NCBI GenBank assembly: GCA_001462345.1
Contig: LIUM01000019.1
Coordinates: 1 to 64,000 of the forward strand
Origin: Fibrobacteria bacterium AD312
GTDB taxonomy: Bacteria > Fibrobacterota > Fibrobacteria > Fibrobacterales > Fibrobacteraceae
Reading direction: 5' to 3'
DNA length: 64,000 nucleotides
Shown here: one piece after another, positions 44,592-53,299 of the stretch
How positions within the stretch are numbered: position 1 is the stretch's first letter
Layout: each line of letters opens with the position of its first letter
The notes under the pieces: generated by a model
Told to the model about the DNA's origin: nothing
Database searches by the model: none
Seen by the model: only the letters and a program-made list of their open reading frames with translations
Program-made: the position numbers and the translations under genes

Positions 44592-45260
44592 ATGAAAAAA
44601 AATGTTTTGTTAGTCTTATTTACACTCTCTTTTCTTTTTTTTACTGGGTGTGCTTCTTCAAAACAGGTGATTGATCCTTCTTGGGTTGCAAAACCGAGTA
44701 CAGTAACGGTTTTAATTGCAGAGCCTTATGTTATTAATATAGATGATTTGGTTGATGACCTTCCTAATGAGCTTCAAACATTTCCTCATTGGTTTAGTGG
44801 AAAATTAGGTGTGGCTTATTCCAATTTAAGCAGAGTAAAGACTAATGTTCGTGTCATGACTGAAAAAGATTTTATTTTGGATAAAGCCACCTTGTCTAAT
44901 GGTAAGAATATTGTGGTTCCGAGGCCAAAAGAAGTGGTTGATGCGGAATTGATTTTATGCATAAGCCCTATTAGAACTAGTCGTTTTATAGAAGAGAGAA
45001 TGAATGCAAATGCAAATGCAAATGCAAATGCAACTAATTTAGCATCAGATCTTTCTTCTTCAAATTCCAGCTCTACTAGTGAATCTTTAAGATATGAGGC
45101 TTCTTATGCTTATTATGATGGGAAAAAAGGAACTAATTTAGGCTACGGCATTGTGGATGTTCGCAGTGGTTTTTCTTTCTATATGGATGCCTCTAATTGG
45201 GAAGAAAATATTATGAATATGGTTGAAGATTTGATTAAGAAAACTCCTTTAGAGAAATAG
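44592..45260 (+). CDS. Lipoprotein of unknown function with Asn-Ala repeat
   Basis: The lipoprotein signal LFTLSFLFFTGC-AS is clear. The mature part begins with a beta-rich domain (VTVLIAEPYVINIDDLVDDL), then a low-complexity stretch of five Asn-Ala pairs and a Ser-rich run (SSSNSSSTSES), and ends with a beta-rich part (LRYEASYAYYDGKKGTNLGYGIVDVRSGF). I do not recognise the family; it resembles small envelope lipoproteins that measure or assemble OM components. AAAGGA precedes the ATG. It is monocistronic. The Asn-Ala stretch comes from a five-copy hexanucleotide repeat. Confidence 0.8.
   Translation: MKKNVLLVLFTLSFLFFTGCASSKQVIDPSWVAKPSTVTVLIAEPYVINIDDLVDDLPNELQTFPHWFSGKLGVAYSNLSRVKTNVRVMTEKDFILDKATLSNGKNIVVPRPKEVVDAELILCISPIRTSRFIEERMNANANANANATNLASDLSSSNSSSTSESLRYEASYAYYDGKKGTNLGYGIVDVRSGFSFYMDASNWEENIMNMVEDLIKKTPLEK
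45003..45032 (+). repeat. Five-copy hexanucleotide tandem repeat in a lipoprotein gene
   Basis: Five exact copies of AATGCA give five Asn-Ala pairs. A unit gain or loss keeps the frame, so the loop length could vary between strains without inactivating the gene. Confidence 0.9.
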
Positions 45261-45480
45261 ATTGAAAAAAATAATTAAGAAAGTAGGCTTTAATGACTCT
45301 GTTAGATCTGCAAATTGTACATACGCCATTAAAGATCATTTTTTATAAAAGAAGAAGCGTTGAGAGATTGAAAACACTTTGTTAAAAATAAAAGATTTAA
45401 TGGATATTTTTGAAATTAATACTTTTTATTTTAGTAAAGTTAGTTTTTTTAATCGTCTTTATTCTCAACACACACAAACA

Positions 45481-45518
45481 AAAAGAAGCTCATCCTTTTA
45501 GGGTGAGCTTCTTTTTTA
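45481..45518. terminator. Bidirectional terminator before the ABC-F gene end
   Basis: The arms AAAAAGAAGCTCA/TGAGCTTCTTTTT, extended inside by CC/GG, with A and T runs on either side. It serves the ABC-F gene (minus) and perhaps the lipoprotein gene (plus). The 220-bp region before it holds no gene I can support. Confidence 0.8.
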
Positions 45519-45535
45519 TAGAAAATAATAACAGT

Positions 45536-47131
45536 TTACCTTTTCTTTCCTTTTTTTGATTCTAGCCATTCGTCAAAGGAAATCGTTCTATCTACATAGC
45601 CCGTTGGTGTCAATTCAAGAATACGATTCGCTACGGTTTGAGCAAATTCATGGTCTTGAGTGCAGAAAATAACGGGTCCAGCATAAGCTTTTAATCCGTT
45701 ATTTAAAGCAGTAATCGATTCTAGGTCGAGATGAGATGTTGGTTCATCTAAAAGGAGGGTATTGGCGTTTGAAAGCATCATACGACTAAGCATACAACGG
45801 ACTTTCTCGCCTCCAGATAATACTTTTGCCGATTTTAAGGCTTCTTCTCCAGTAAAAAGCATTCTTCCGAGAAAACCTCTGATAAAGGTTTCATCTTGTT
45901 CTTCACTGTATTGGCGAAGCCAGTCTACTAAAGAAAGATCGGTATTAAAATACTTATCGTTATTACGTGGAAAATAGTTGTAATTAATGGTCGTGCCCCA
46001 TTTAATATTACCTTCAGCAAGCTCTACTTCTCCGGCAATGGCATCAAAAAAAGCGCTTTTTAAGGTGTCAAATTCACCCACGAGAGCGACTTTGTCTTGA
46101 TTCCCTAATGAGAAGTTTAATCCTTTTAGTTTGCCCGCTTCTCCGCCATCTAAGGTGAGATTGTTGATTTCTAGAACAATCTTTCCAGGTTCTCTATCCA
46201 TTTTAAAGTTAACCCATGGAAATTTTCTGCTAGAAGCAGGCATCTCTTCCACAGTCATTTTATCAAGTAATTTTTTTCGACTAGTGGCTTGTTTTGCTTT
46301 TGAGGCATTTGAGGCAAAACGACGGATAAAAGATTTTAATTCTTCGATTTTATCTTCTGCTCTTCTATTTTGATCTTTGCGTTGCTTTTGTGATAGTTGG
46401 CTCGCTTCATACCAAAATTCGTAGTTACCTGCATAGATGTTGATTTTACCATAATCAATATCACAAATATGAGTGCACACGCGATTTAAGAAATGCCTAT
46501 CATGTGAAACGACAATGACTGTGTTTTCAAAACGTTCAAGATAATCTTCAAGCCAATTTATAGATTCGACATCTAAATGGTTAGTAGGTTCATCTAGTAA
46601 TAGAATATCAGGATTTCCAAATAATGCTTGTGCGAGAAGAACTCGGACTTTTTGATTACCATCTAAATCAGACATTAAGCTTTGATGAAATTCTTCTGGA
46701 ATGCCAAGTCCTTTTAAGAGTACCGCTGCATTAGAGTCTGCCTCATAACCACCAATTTCACCAAAACGAGTTTCTACTTCCATCGCTTCCATGCCTTGTT
46801 CTTCGGTCATTTCTGGAAGGGCGTAAAGTTCGTCTCTTTTTCTGGCGAGTTCATAGAGTTCTGAAAAACCCATAAAAACAGTTTCTAATACGGAATTGTT
46901 TTCGTAAGCAAAGTGATCTTGTTTAAGAACAGCAATTCGTTCACCTGCATCTTTAGAGACGCCACCCGTATTGGGCTCTAGTTCTCCAGAGAGGATTTTT
47001 AGAAACGTAGATTTGCCGGCTCCATTGGCACCAATGACGCCGTAACAATTACCAGATTGAAAAGAAAGATTGACATCTTTGAATAAAATTCGACTGCCAT
47101 ATTGAAGGCTAACTTGGGATACATTAAGCAT
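45536..47131 (-). CDS. YbiT-type ABC-F ATPase
   Basis: ABC-F proteins act on the ribosome, with two ATP-binding domains and a linker. This 531-residue protein aligns from end to end with E. coli YbiT in my recollection (GNCYGVIGANGAGKSTFLKIL, YALPEMTEEQG, DILLLDEPTNHLD, SRFSANASK-like RRFASNASKAKQATSR). NBD1 has GANGAGKS (34-41) but a degenerate signature LDGNQ; NBD2 has a changed P-loop GEFDTLKS (352-359), a good signature LSGGE and Gln492 where the switch His sits. Both Walker B glutamates (E181, E463) are kept. TAAGTTTG stands four bases before the ATG. Confidence 0.93.
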   Translation of the reverse strand: MLNVSQVSLQYGSRILFKDVNLSFQSGNCYGVIGANGAGKSTFLKILSGELEPNTGGVSKDAGERIAVLKQDHFAYENNSVLETVFMGFSELYELARKRDELYALPEMTEEQGMEAMEVETRFGEIGGYEADSNAAVLLKGLGIPEEFHQSLMSDLDGNQKVRVLLAQALFGNPDILLLDEPTNHLDVESINWLEDYLERFENTVIVVSHDRHFLNRVCTHICDIDYGKINIYAGNYEFWYEASQLSQKQRKDQNRRAEDKIEELKSFIRRFASNASKAKQATSRKKLLDKMTVEEMPASSRKFPWVNFKMDREPGKIVLEINNLTLDGGEAGKLKGLNFSLGNQDKVALVGEFDTLKSAFFDAIAGEVELAEGNIKWGTTINYNYFPRNNDKYFNTDLSLVDWLRQYSEEQDETFIRGFLGRMLFTGEEALKSAKVLSGGEKVRCMLSRMMLSNANTLLLDEPTSHLDLESITALNNGLKAYAGPVIFCTQDHEFAQTVANRILELTPTGYVDRTISFDEWLESKKGKKR

Positions 47132-47135
47132 AGGC

Positions 47136-47143
47136 CAAACTTA
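47136..47143 (-). promoter_or_regulatory. TAnnTTTG element of the ABC-F gene
   Basis: TAAGTTTG on the minus strand with a four-base gap to the ATG, the same spacing as for nspC and the Ser/Thr kinase gene. Confidence 0.45.
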
Positions 47144-47153
47144 GCAAAATAAA

Positions 47154-47185
47154 AAGCAAAGAGAAGTGGAATATTCTCTTTGCTT
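47154..47185 (-). terminator. Terminator after the dehydratase-activase gene
   Basis: The 12-pair perfect stem AAGCAAAGAGAA/TTCTCTTTGCTT with an eight-base loop, followed on the minus strand by T-rich sequence. It lies between the activase stop (47208) and the ABC-F promoter. Confidence 0.75.
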
Positions 47186-47207
47186 AAGTGAAATTAGTAA
47201 TAATGTT

Positions 47208-50200
47208 TTAGACAGTCTTCTTTTCTAACTCTCTAGCATTAATGATTAACATTTGTAAGCGATTCTCAATATTGGCAAAGCTTGTATCTGGATCGTAATC
47301 TAGAGAAAGCACTTGAATATGCGGGTATTTTTCTTTAACCGCTTTAGTCAGGCCTCTGCCAGAGATGTGATTGGCGAGACAAGCAAAAGGCTGTACAATA
47401 ATAAAGCTATTGATGCCTTGTTCTGCATTATAAAGAATTTCTCCAGGAATAAGCCAGCCTTCTCCTGTGCTATATGTGGGGTCAATGATATCTCCAACCA
47501 AATGAATCAATTCTGTACAATCGGCATGATGTTCATAGAATTTAAAATTCATTAAACGTTTTTGGATGGTTTCAATTGCAAAGGTATACACCTTGGCTGT
47601 GAGCCCGCCAATGAGCGTTTGCATAAGTGGACTAGGTGAAAAGCCTCTTTTAATTTTTAGTTTTTTGACAACTTCATCGACTCTAAAGAAATCAACCATT
47701 GCAGGAAGATAAACTTCCATGCCGTTATTCATTAGATAATCTTCAATGTAACCGTTAGCACTTGGATGGTAATTCATTAGAATTTCACCAAGAAGCACTA
47801 CTCTTGGTTTTCTAATGCTGCGGTCGGCTTCAATGGTATTGAATTCTGCAACGCATTCATCAAACAAAGCAAGGACTTTTTTAGGGTAAGCTATTTTACT
47901 TTTTGGAAGTTGTCCTAATTCCTTCATTAGGATAGGAATCCACTTGTCGTAGACTTTTTGAGTGTCTCCGTTATGGATCTCATAAGGACGAATGGCGCGA
48001 TACATGGTCTCTATAGCATCCATGACCGATAAACCCCAAAGCATATGGAGACGGAAGTCTAAGCCTACCTTAAAACCTGGATGCATATTTTTGGTATCAC
48101 TTCCAGTGGAAATCATAGCTACATTCGTATAGCCAGCCTCATCTAAGGCTTTTCTTGCAAGAACGGAATACTGACCAGCTCTACAGTTTTCACAGTTTTT
48201 AGCAAGACCAATAGCCATATCTTCTTGTTTGATTTCAGGATGCTCTTCTAACCAGAGTAAGTTTTCGCCGATATTCACTTGTGCTGGGAAGCAAATATCG
48301 TTATGAACAAACTTCTTACCTAATTCGATGGCTCTTTTATTGGCAAGAGGTAGAGTAATGGTGTTAAAACCTAATCCATTGAAGTATTCTGAAGCCAAAA
48401 TACTAAACGGATGAGATAAATTCGGGATAAGAATAGTTCTTTTCTGTTTGTCTTGTTTTGTAAAAGGAGGGTCAAAGAGAACTTCATTGAAGTTTGTTTT
48501 TGGAGCAAGTTGAGCTTCTCTACGTGACTTGACCGTTTCAATAAAGCTCTTCACTCGAATACTAACAGGACCACGAGCATCGCCTTCATCTAATTTGAGC
48601 ATTAAGAGCTCTTTAGATGATTTTGTATGAAGCATTCGATTCATTTCATCTGTTAAAATAGAATCGTGACCACATCCAAAGCTTACGATTTGAACTAACT
48701 CAATCGATGGATCATTGGCGGCAATCATCGTTGCCCCAAGCATTCTCATATGGAATGAGTTTTTAATCTCCATTCGAGTGGCTGGAGGTATATTTTGATC
48801 GTATACACCTGGTAAAGATTCTGTGGTAATGACAGGTATTCCCATCGCGGTGAAATGACTTGCCACATTATGATTGATTAAGGTATCAGCATGATAAGGC
48901 CTACCTGCAATTACAACGGCGAAGGTGTTTTTAGCTTTTACGTCATCTAATATTTTTTGCCCTTCTAAAAGCAAGGTTTCTTTGTATGTATGGAGTGCTT
49001 TTTCAGCTTCATGGATTGCTTTTTTCAAGATTTTTTTAGGAATGTCCCAGTTCTCATGGAACCAAGCAATAGTCTGCTGAGTGCGCATTTTAGTATTAAA
49101 CCAGTGGAATATAGGCTGATCCATAGGAACGCCATAATTTTTTTCTGGTGCATCTGTATTTTGGCAAACACTAGGGTAACCTTGTACTACAGGGCAAACG
49201 GCAGTAGCTTTAAATTTACTGTGATCACTTGGTAGAGCGATCAACATCGGGAAGAAAATGCGATCTACTTTTTTATCAATTAAATCAAGAATATGACCGT
49301 GTACTAATTTTGCCGGGAAGCAAATAGTATCCGAAGGGACGCTATGTAAGCCTCTTTCAAAAAGTTTGTAATCACTTTGTTTACTAACGACAACGTTATA
49401 TCCAAGAGAAGTGAAGAAAGCCTTCCAAAAGGGGAGACTAGACCAGTATTCAAGTGCTCTTGGAATACCAATCGTCTTCCCTGATTGAGGAATTAGCTGT
49501 GCTGGAGCATAATCTTTGACAAGTAATTGATTGGTGCGTTTGATCATATCTGGCACAGAAAGCATTTTTTTATGAATTTCTGCGACTAGTTTTTTTGTTT
49601 CAGGATCGTTAGGGTCAGAGGTGACTTCTCCTCGTTCGCAACGATTTCCTGTAACGAAACTAGTACCATCGCTAAAGGTCACAATGGTTCTTGAACAATG
49701 GTTTGTACAATACTGACAAATTTGTCCGGGTTTATTGTCCCAACTGAATGTTTTAGCGGTTTCTAAACCAATAAAAGAGGTTTGAAGTTCTGGATTTGTT
49801 TTTCGCTTTTCTTCCATGAAGTGTTTTGTAAGAAGGGCAATTCCTATGGCCCCCATTTCACCAGGGCGTTCTGGACGGATGGGGATTAATCCAGTATGCT
49901 GTTCGAAAGCTCGTAAAACAGCGTTGTTTTTGAATGTTCCACCTTGAACTACAACATGTTGCCCAAGGGTATTCAGGTTACGAATTCGAATGACTTTGGT
50001 AAAAACGTTTTCAATAATAGAACGGCAAATACCTGCGATAATATCTTCAGGTTGTTTTCCGTCTCTTTGCTCTGTGATAATAGAGCTATTCATAAAGACG
50101 GTACAACGGCTGCCTAGTTTGGATGGATTCTTAGCGCGGAAGGCTAGTTCCGCAATATCTTCCATTTGAATACCAAGAGAACGAGCGTATGTTTCGATAA

Positions 50201-51620
50201 ACGAACCACAACCAGAAGAACAAGCTTCATTAAGAATAATTCCAGTGACAACACCATCTTGAACTGAAATGGCTTTCATATCTTGACCACCAATGTCAAG
50301 AATAAAGCTTACGTCAGGACAAATGTGTTTTGCTGCTGTGGCATGGGCTACCGTTTCTACCGTATGGTAGTCTGCATGGATGGCTTTCGCAATAAGTTGT
50401 TCGCCATAACCTGTAGTACCTACACCTAAGATGTTTAACTTGCAACCATATTCTTCATAGCGTTCGGTAAGCTCCACTAGCGCACGTTTTAGAACGGCAA
50501 GAGGTTCTCCGTCATTACTTGCATAAAAACCATCAATTACTTGTTCGTTTTCGTCCATCAACACGAGTTTTGATGTCGTAGAACCAGCATCAATACCGAG
50601 ATAAACGTTTAATACAGAACCTGAATTTGGTCGTGGGTAATGCGGGCTAGCCATTGGATGACGATCGAGGAATGATTTCAAATCGGCTTCGTCTTTAAAG
50701 AATAAATCAGATCCACCAGTGCGCTCAGAAGCTCTTTTTTCATTAAAGTGAAGAAGGGCTTCAAGAGAACCTTCTTGACGGTAATCGCAAGGCTTATCTA
50801 TGAACATGGAACCAATAGAAAGAGCGGCACCCCAAGCTACAAGAACTTCAGAACGTTCAGGAACAATGGCTTGTTCATCGGTAAGGCCTAGGCGTTCCTT
50901 AAAAACACGAACTAAAGTGGGATTGAATGTTAATGGGCCACCTTCAAACATGACAGGAGGTTTAATTTCCATGCCTTGTGCAAGGCCTCCAATGGTTTGC
51001 TTGGCGATGGCGTGAAAACTAGAAAGGGCGATGTCTTCTTTAGCGACGCCTTGGTTGAGCATGGGTTGAATGTCTGTTTTGGCAAATACACCACAGCGGC
51101 CTGAAATTTCATAGACTTTGGAGCCACGAGCGGCATAAGATTCAAATACTTCCGTTTTAATGCGAAGGAGTTCGGCGACTTGATCGATAAACGCCCCCGT
51201 ACCACCAGCGCAAACACCATTCATGCGCATATCACTTGCGATCAATTTACCTGTGGTTCGGTCTTTTTCAAAGAAAATAACTTTGGCATCTTGACCTCCA
51301 AGTTCGATTGCCACTCGTGTTTCAGGATTAGTTGCCCTGACAGCAAGAGCATTAGCTACGACTTCTTGAACAAAGAAAGAACGAGTCGCTTCAGCAAAAG
51401 GTTGACCACCACTACCACAAAACGCTACTTGAAAGTTTTTATCTGGAAATAAGCTATGAGCTTCAGTTAAAAGTTCCAGAACTTTTTTGGCTTGCATTGC
51501 ATTATGGCGCTGGTAAGAGTAATGAAGAAGTTTTGTTGTTGTTGGGTCTACTACAGCAATTTTTACTGTTGTGGATCCAACATCAACTCCAATCCATAAA
51601 TCATTTTTTATCATATTCAT
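47208..51620 (-). CDS. Giant acyl-CoA dehydratase activase (two BcrAD domains + DUF2229 + HgdB-like part)
   Basis: The 1470-residue protein has two ASKHA-fold BcrA/BadF-type ATPase domains (about 1-265, with GVDVGSTTVK and GVCAGGTGAFIDQ; about 335-610, with GIDAGSTTSK and ACSSGCGSFIE), then a DUF2229 region (IGIPRALEYWSSLPFWKAFF) and a C-terminal part like the 2-hydroxyacyl-CoA dehydratase subunit with several cysteines (AKNCENCRAGQ, SFGCGHDS). The cysteine in each activase domain would hold a [4Fe-4S] cluster at a dimer interface. Such fused proteins occur in anaerobes; the reaction is not established, though reductive activation of a dehydratase is expected. A second ATG is at 51614. TAAATTTG lies seven bases upstream. 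Confidence 0.92.
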   Translation of the reverse strand: MNMIKNDLWIGVDVGSTTVKIAVVDPTTTKLLHYSYQRHNAMQAKKVLELLTEAHSLFPDKNFQVAFCGSGGQPFAEATRSFFVQEVVANALAVRATNPETRVAIELGGQDAKVIFFEKDRTTGKLIASDMRMNGVCAGGTGAFIDQVAELLRIKTEVFESYAARGSKVYEISGRCGVFAKTDIQPMLNQGVAKEDIALSSFHAIAKQTIGGLAQGMEIKPPVMFEGGPLTFNPTLVRVFKERLGLTDEQAIVPERSEVLVAWGAALSIGSMFIDKPCDYRQEGSLEALLHFNEKRASERTGGSDLFFKDEADLKSFLDRHPMASPHYPRPNSGSVLNVYLGIDAGSTTSKLVLMDENEQVIDGFYASNDGEPLAVLKRALVELTERYEEYGCKLNILGVGTTGYGEQLIAKAIHADYHTVETVAHATAAKHICPDVSFILDIGGQDMKAISVQDGVVTGIILNEACSSGCGSFIETYARSLGIQMEDIAELAFRAKNPSKLGSRCTVFMNSSIITEQRDGKQPEDIIAGICRSIIENVFTKVIRIRNLNTLGQHVVVQGGTFKNNAVLRAFEQHTGLIPIRPERPGEMGAIGIALLTKHFMEEKRKTNPELQTSFIGLETAKTFSWDNKPGQICQYCTNHCSRTIVTFSDGTSFVTGNRCERGEVTSDPNDPETKKLVAEIHKKMLSVPDMIKRTNQLLVKDYAPAQLIPQSGKTIGIPRALEYWSSLPFWKAFFTSLGYNVVVSKQSDYKLFERGLHSVPSDTICFPAKLVHGHILDLIDKKVDRIFFPMLIALPSDHSKFKATAVCPVVQGYPSVCQNTDAPEKNYGVPMDQPIFHWFNTKMRTQQTIAWFHENWDIPKKILKKAIHEAEKALHTYKETLLLEGQKILDDVKAKNTFAVVIAGRPYHADTLINHNVASHFTAMGIPVITTESLPGVYDQNIPPATRMEIKNSFHMRMLGATMIAANDPSIELVQIVSFGCGHDSILTDEMNRMLHTKSSKELLMLKLDEGDARGPVSIRVKSFIETVKSRREAQLAPKTNFNEVLFDPPFTKQDKQKRTILIPNLSHPFSILASEYFNGLGFNTITLPLANKRAIELGKKFVHNDICFPAQVNIGENLLWLEEHPEIKQEDMAIGLAKNCENCRAGQYSVLARKALDEAGYTNVAMISTGSDTKNMHPGFKVGLDFRLHMLWGLSVMDAIETMYRAIRPYEIHNGDTQKVYDKWIPILMKELGQLPKSKIAYPKKVLALFDECVAEFNTIEADRSIRKPRVVLLGEILMNYHPSANGYIEDYLMNNGMEVYLPAMVDFFRVDEVVKKLKIKRGFSPSPLMQTLIGGLTAKVYTFAIETIQKRLMNFKFYEHHADCTELIHLVGDIIDPTYSTGEGWLIPGEILYNAEQGINSFIIVQPFACLANHISGRGLTKAVKEKYPHIQVLSLDYDPDTSFANIENRLQMLIINARELEKKTV

Positions 51621-51627
51621 AATGCGG

Positions 51628-51635
51628 CAAATTTA
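51628..51635 (-). promoter_or_regulatory. TAnnTTTG element of the activase gene
   Basis: TAAATTTG on the minus strand, seven bases before the first ATG. On the plus strand, cimA starts only 61 bases from the activase start, so this gap holds both promoters. Confidence 0.45.
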
Positions 51636-51681
51636 GAAAGAAATAAAAATTAATGTTATAAAAATGCTATCTTAGGCGATT

Positions 51682-53295
51682 ATGAAAGCTCTATTATATG
51701 ATACTACTCTTCGAGATGGAAATCAAGACCGAAAAATCAGTCTTTCTTTAGCCGATAAACTTCGAATTGCGAGGTTATTAGATTCTTTTGGAGTGGATTA
51801 TATTGAAGGTGGTTGGCCTAATCCAAGTAATCCTACAGACGAAGAATTCTTTGAAAAAGTCAGAGAATTAAAACTAAGTCATACGAAGATAGCTGCCTTT
51901 GGTAGTACTCGTCGACCAGGCATTTCTCCTCAAAAAGACCCATTGTTACAAGCTTTGATCAAAAGTGAAGCTCCTGTGAAAACCATATTTGGAAAGAGCT
52001 GGGATCTTCATGTGACAGAAGTGATTCGTACTCGTTTAGAAGAAAATCTGAACATGATTGAATCTTCTGTAGAATACTTAAAAAAATACTCGGAAGAAGT
52101 ATGTTATGACGCTGAGCATTTTTTTGATGGATATAAAGAAAACCCATCCTATGCGATGGAAACACTTAAAGCGGCGGAACGTGGTGGCGCTGATTTCTTG
52201 ATTCTTTGTGATACCAATGGCGGAGCGATGCCTTGGGAAGTAGAAGAAATTACAAAAGAAATAAAAAAGTACTTTTCGACCCCATTAGGCATTCATGTTC
52301 ATAATGATTCTGGCTTAGGTGTTGCAAACAGTCTTTATGCTGTAAAAAGCGGTGCCGTGATGATTCAAGGCGTGTTTAATGGCTATGGAGAACGCTGCGG
52401 TAATGCGAATCTAACAACGATCGCCGCCAATTTAAATTTTAAACTACAACGAAACTTTTTCGCAAAACGAAATATTTCCAAACTTAGATCTTTAAGTGTG
52501 GAGATTGATCAAATTGTGAATGTTCCAAATGATGTTCGGGCTCCTTATGTAGGTGATGCCGCCTTTGCACATAAGGGCGGAGCGCATATTGATGGTGTCA
52601 TGAAGGTCGCGAGAAGTTTTGAACACATCAATCCATTAAGCGTTGGTAATGATCGTGTATTTGTCACGAGTGATCAGGCTGGTGGATCTTTGGTTGTTGA
52701 AAAACTAAAGGAAATCAAACCTGGTATTGATAAAAAAGATCCTGAGGTCGCTAAATTACTGAAGCTGATTAAAGAACGAGAGAATGCTGGTTGGCATTTT
52801 GATTCTGCAGAAGCAAGTTTTAAGATGCTTGCTTTTCGTAGTTTAGGCTTGTTTAACGCCCCCTTTGAAGTTTTAAATTATCGTGTGATTGAAGATAAAA
52901 CACCAGATGGTGTGAGTGTTTCTCAGGCTTCAGTTAAATTGAAAATAGCGGACGAAATTAGTCATCAGGTTTCCGAAGGGGATGGTCCTGTGAATGCCTT
53001 GGATGCTGCACTCCGCAAGGCTCTTTTGCCATATTTCCCTTATATGGAAAAAGTACGTTTAGATGATTTTAAGGTGCGCGTTTTAGGCTCAAACGTTGGG
53101 TCTGATGCTACTGTTCGAGTTTGGACTACTTTTGGAGATGAAAAAGAACAATGGAATGTTGCTGGAGTAAGTGCTAATATTATAGAAGCATCTTGGCTTG
53201 CTCTTGTAGACGGTCTTTGTTATAAGATTATTAAAGAAGCAAAGCGTTCCAAAACAACGACTAAAATCGTAAAACGAGTATCTAAAAAAGGTTGA
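51682..53295 (+). CDS. cimA: (R)-citramalate synthase
   Basis: CimA condenses acetyl-CoA with pyruvate to citramalate, bypassing threonine for isoleucine synthesis. The HMGL-like barrel starts with LLYDTTLRDGNQD, has DFLILCDTNGGAMPW and GIHVHNDSGLGVANSLYAVKSGA, and a LeuA-type regulatory domain ends the protein. The 537-residue length and the FGVDYIEGGWP motif match the CimA-related group rather than LeuA. It is followed four bases later by hisD. With leuCD and ilvD in the same window the pathway is largely covered; leuB and ilvC would be elsewhere. Confidence 0.93.
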   Translation: MKALLYDTTLRDGNQDRKISLSLADKLRIARLLDSFGVDYIEGGWPNPSNPTDEEFFEKVRELKLSHTKIAAFGSTRRPGISPQKDPLLQALIKSEAPVKTIFGKSWDLHVTEVIRTRLEENLNMIESSVEYLKKYSEEVCYDAEHFFDGYKENPSYAMETLKAAERGGADFLILCDTNGGAMPWEVEEITKEIKKYFSTPLGIHVHNDSGLGVANSLYAVKSGAVMIQGVFNGYGERCGNANLTTIAANLNFKLQRNFFAKRNISKLRSLSVEIDQIVNVPNDVRAPYVGDAAFAHKGGAHIDGVMKVARSFEHINPLSVGNDRVFVTSDQAGGSLVVEKLKEIKPGIDKKDPEVAKLLKLIKERENAGWHFDSAEASFKMLAFRSLGLFNAPFEVLNYRVIEDKTPDGVSVSQASVKLKIADEISHQVSEGDGPVNALDAALRKALLPYFPYMEKVRLDDFKVRVLGSNVGSDATVRVWTTFGDEKEQWNVAGVSANIIEASWLALVDGLCYKIIKEAKRSKTTTKIVKRVSKKG

Positions 53296-53299
53296 TTTT

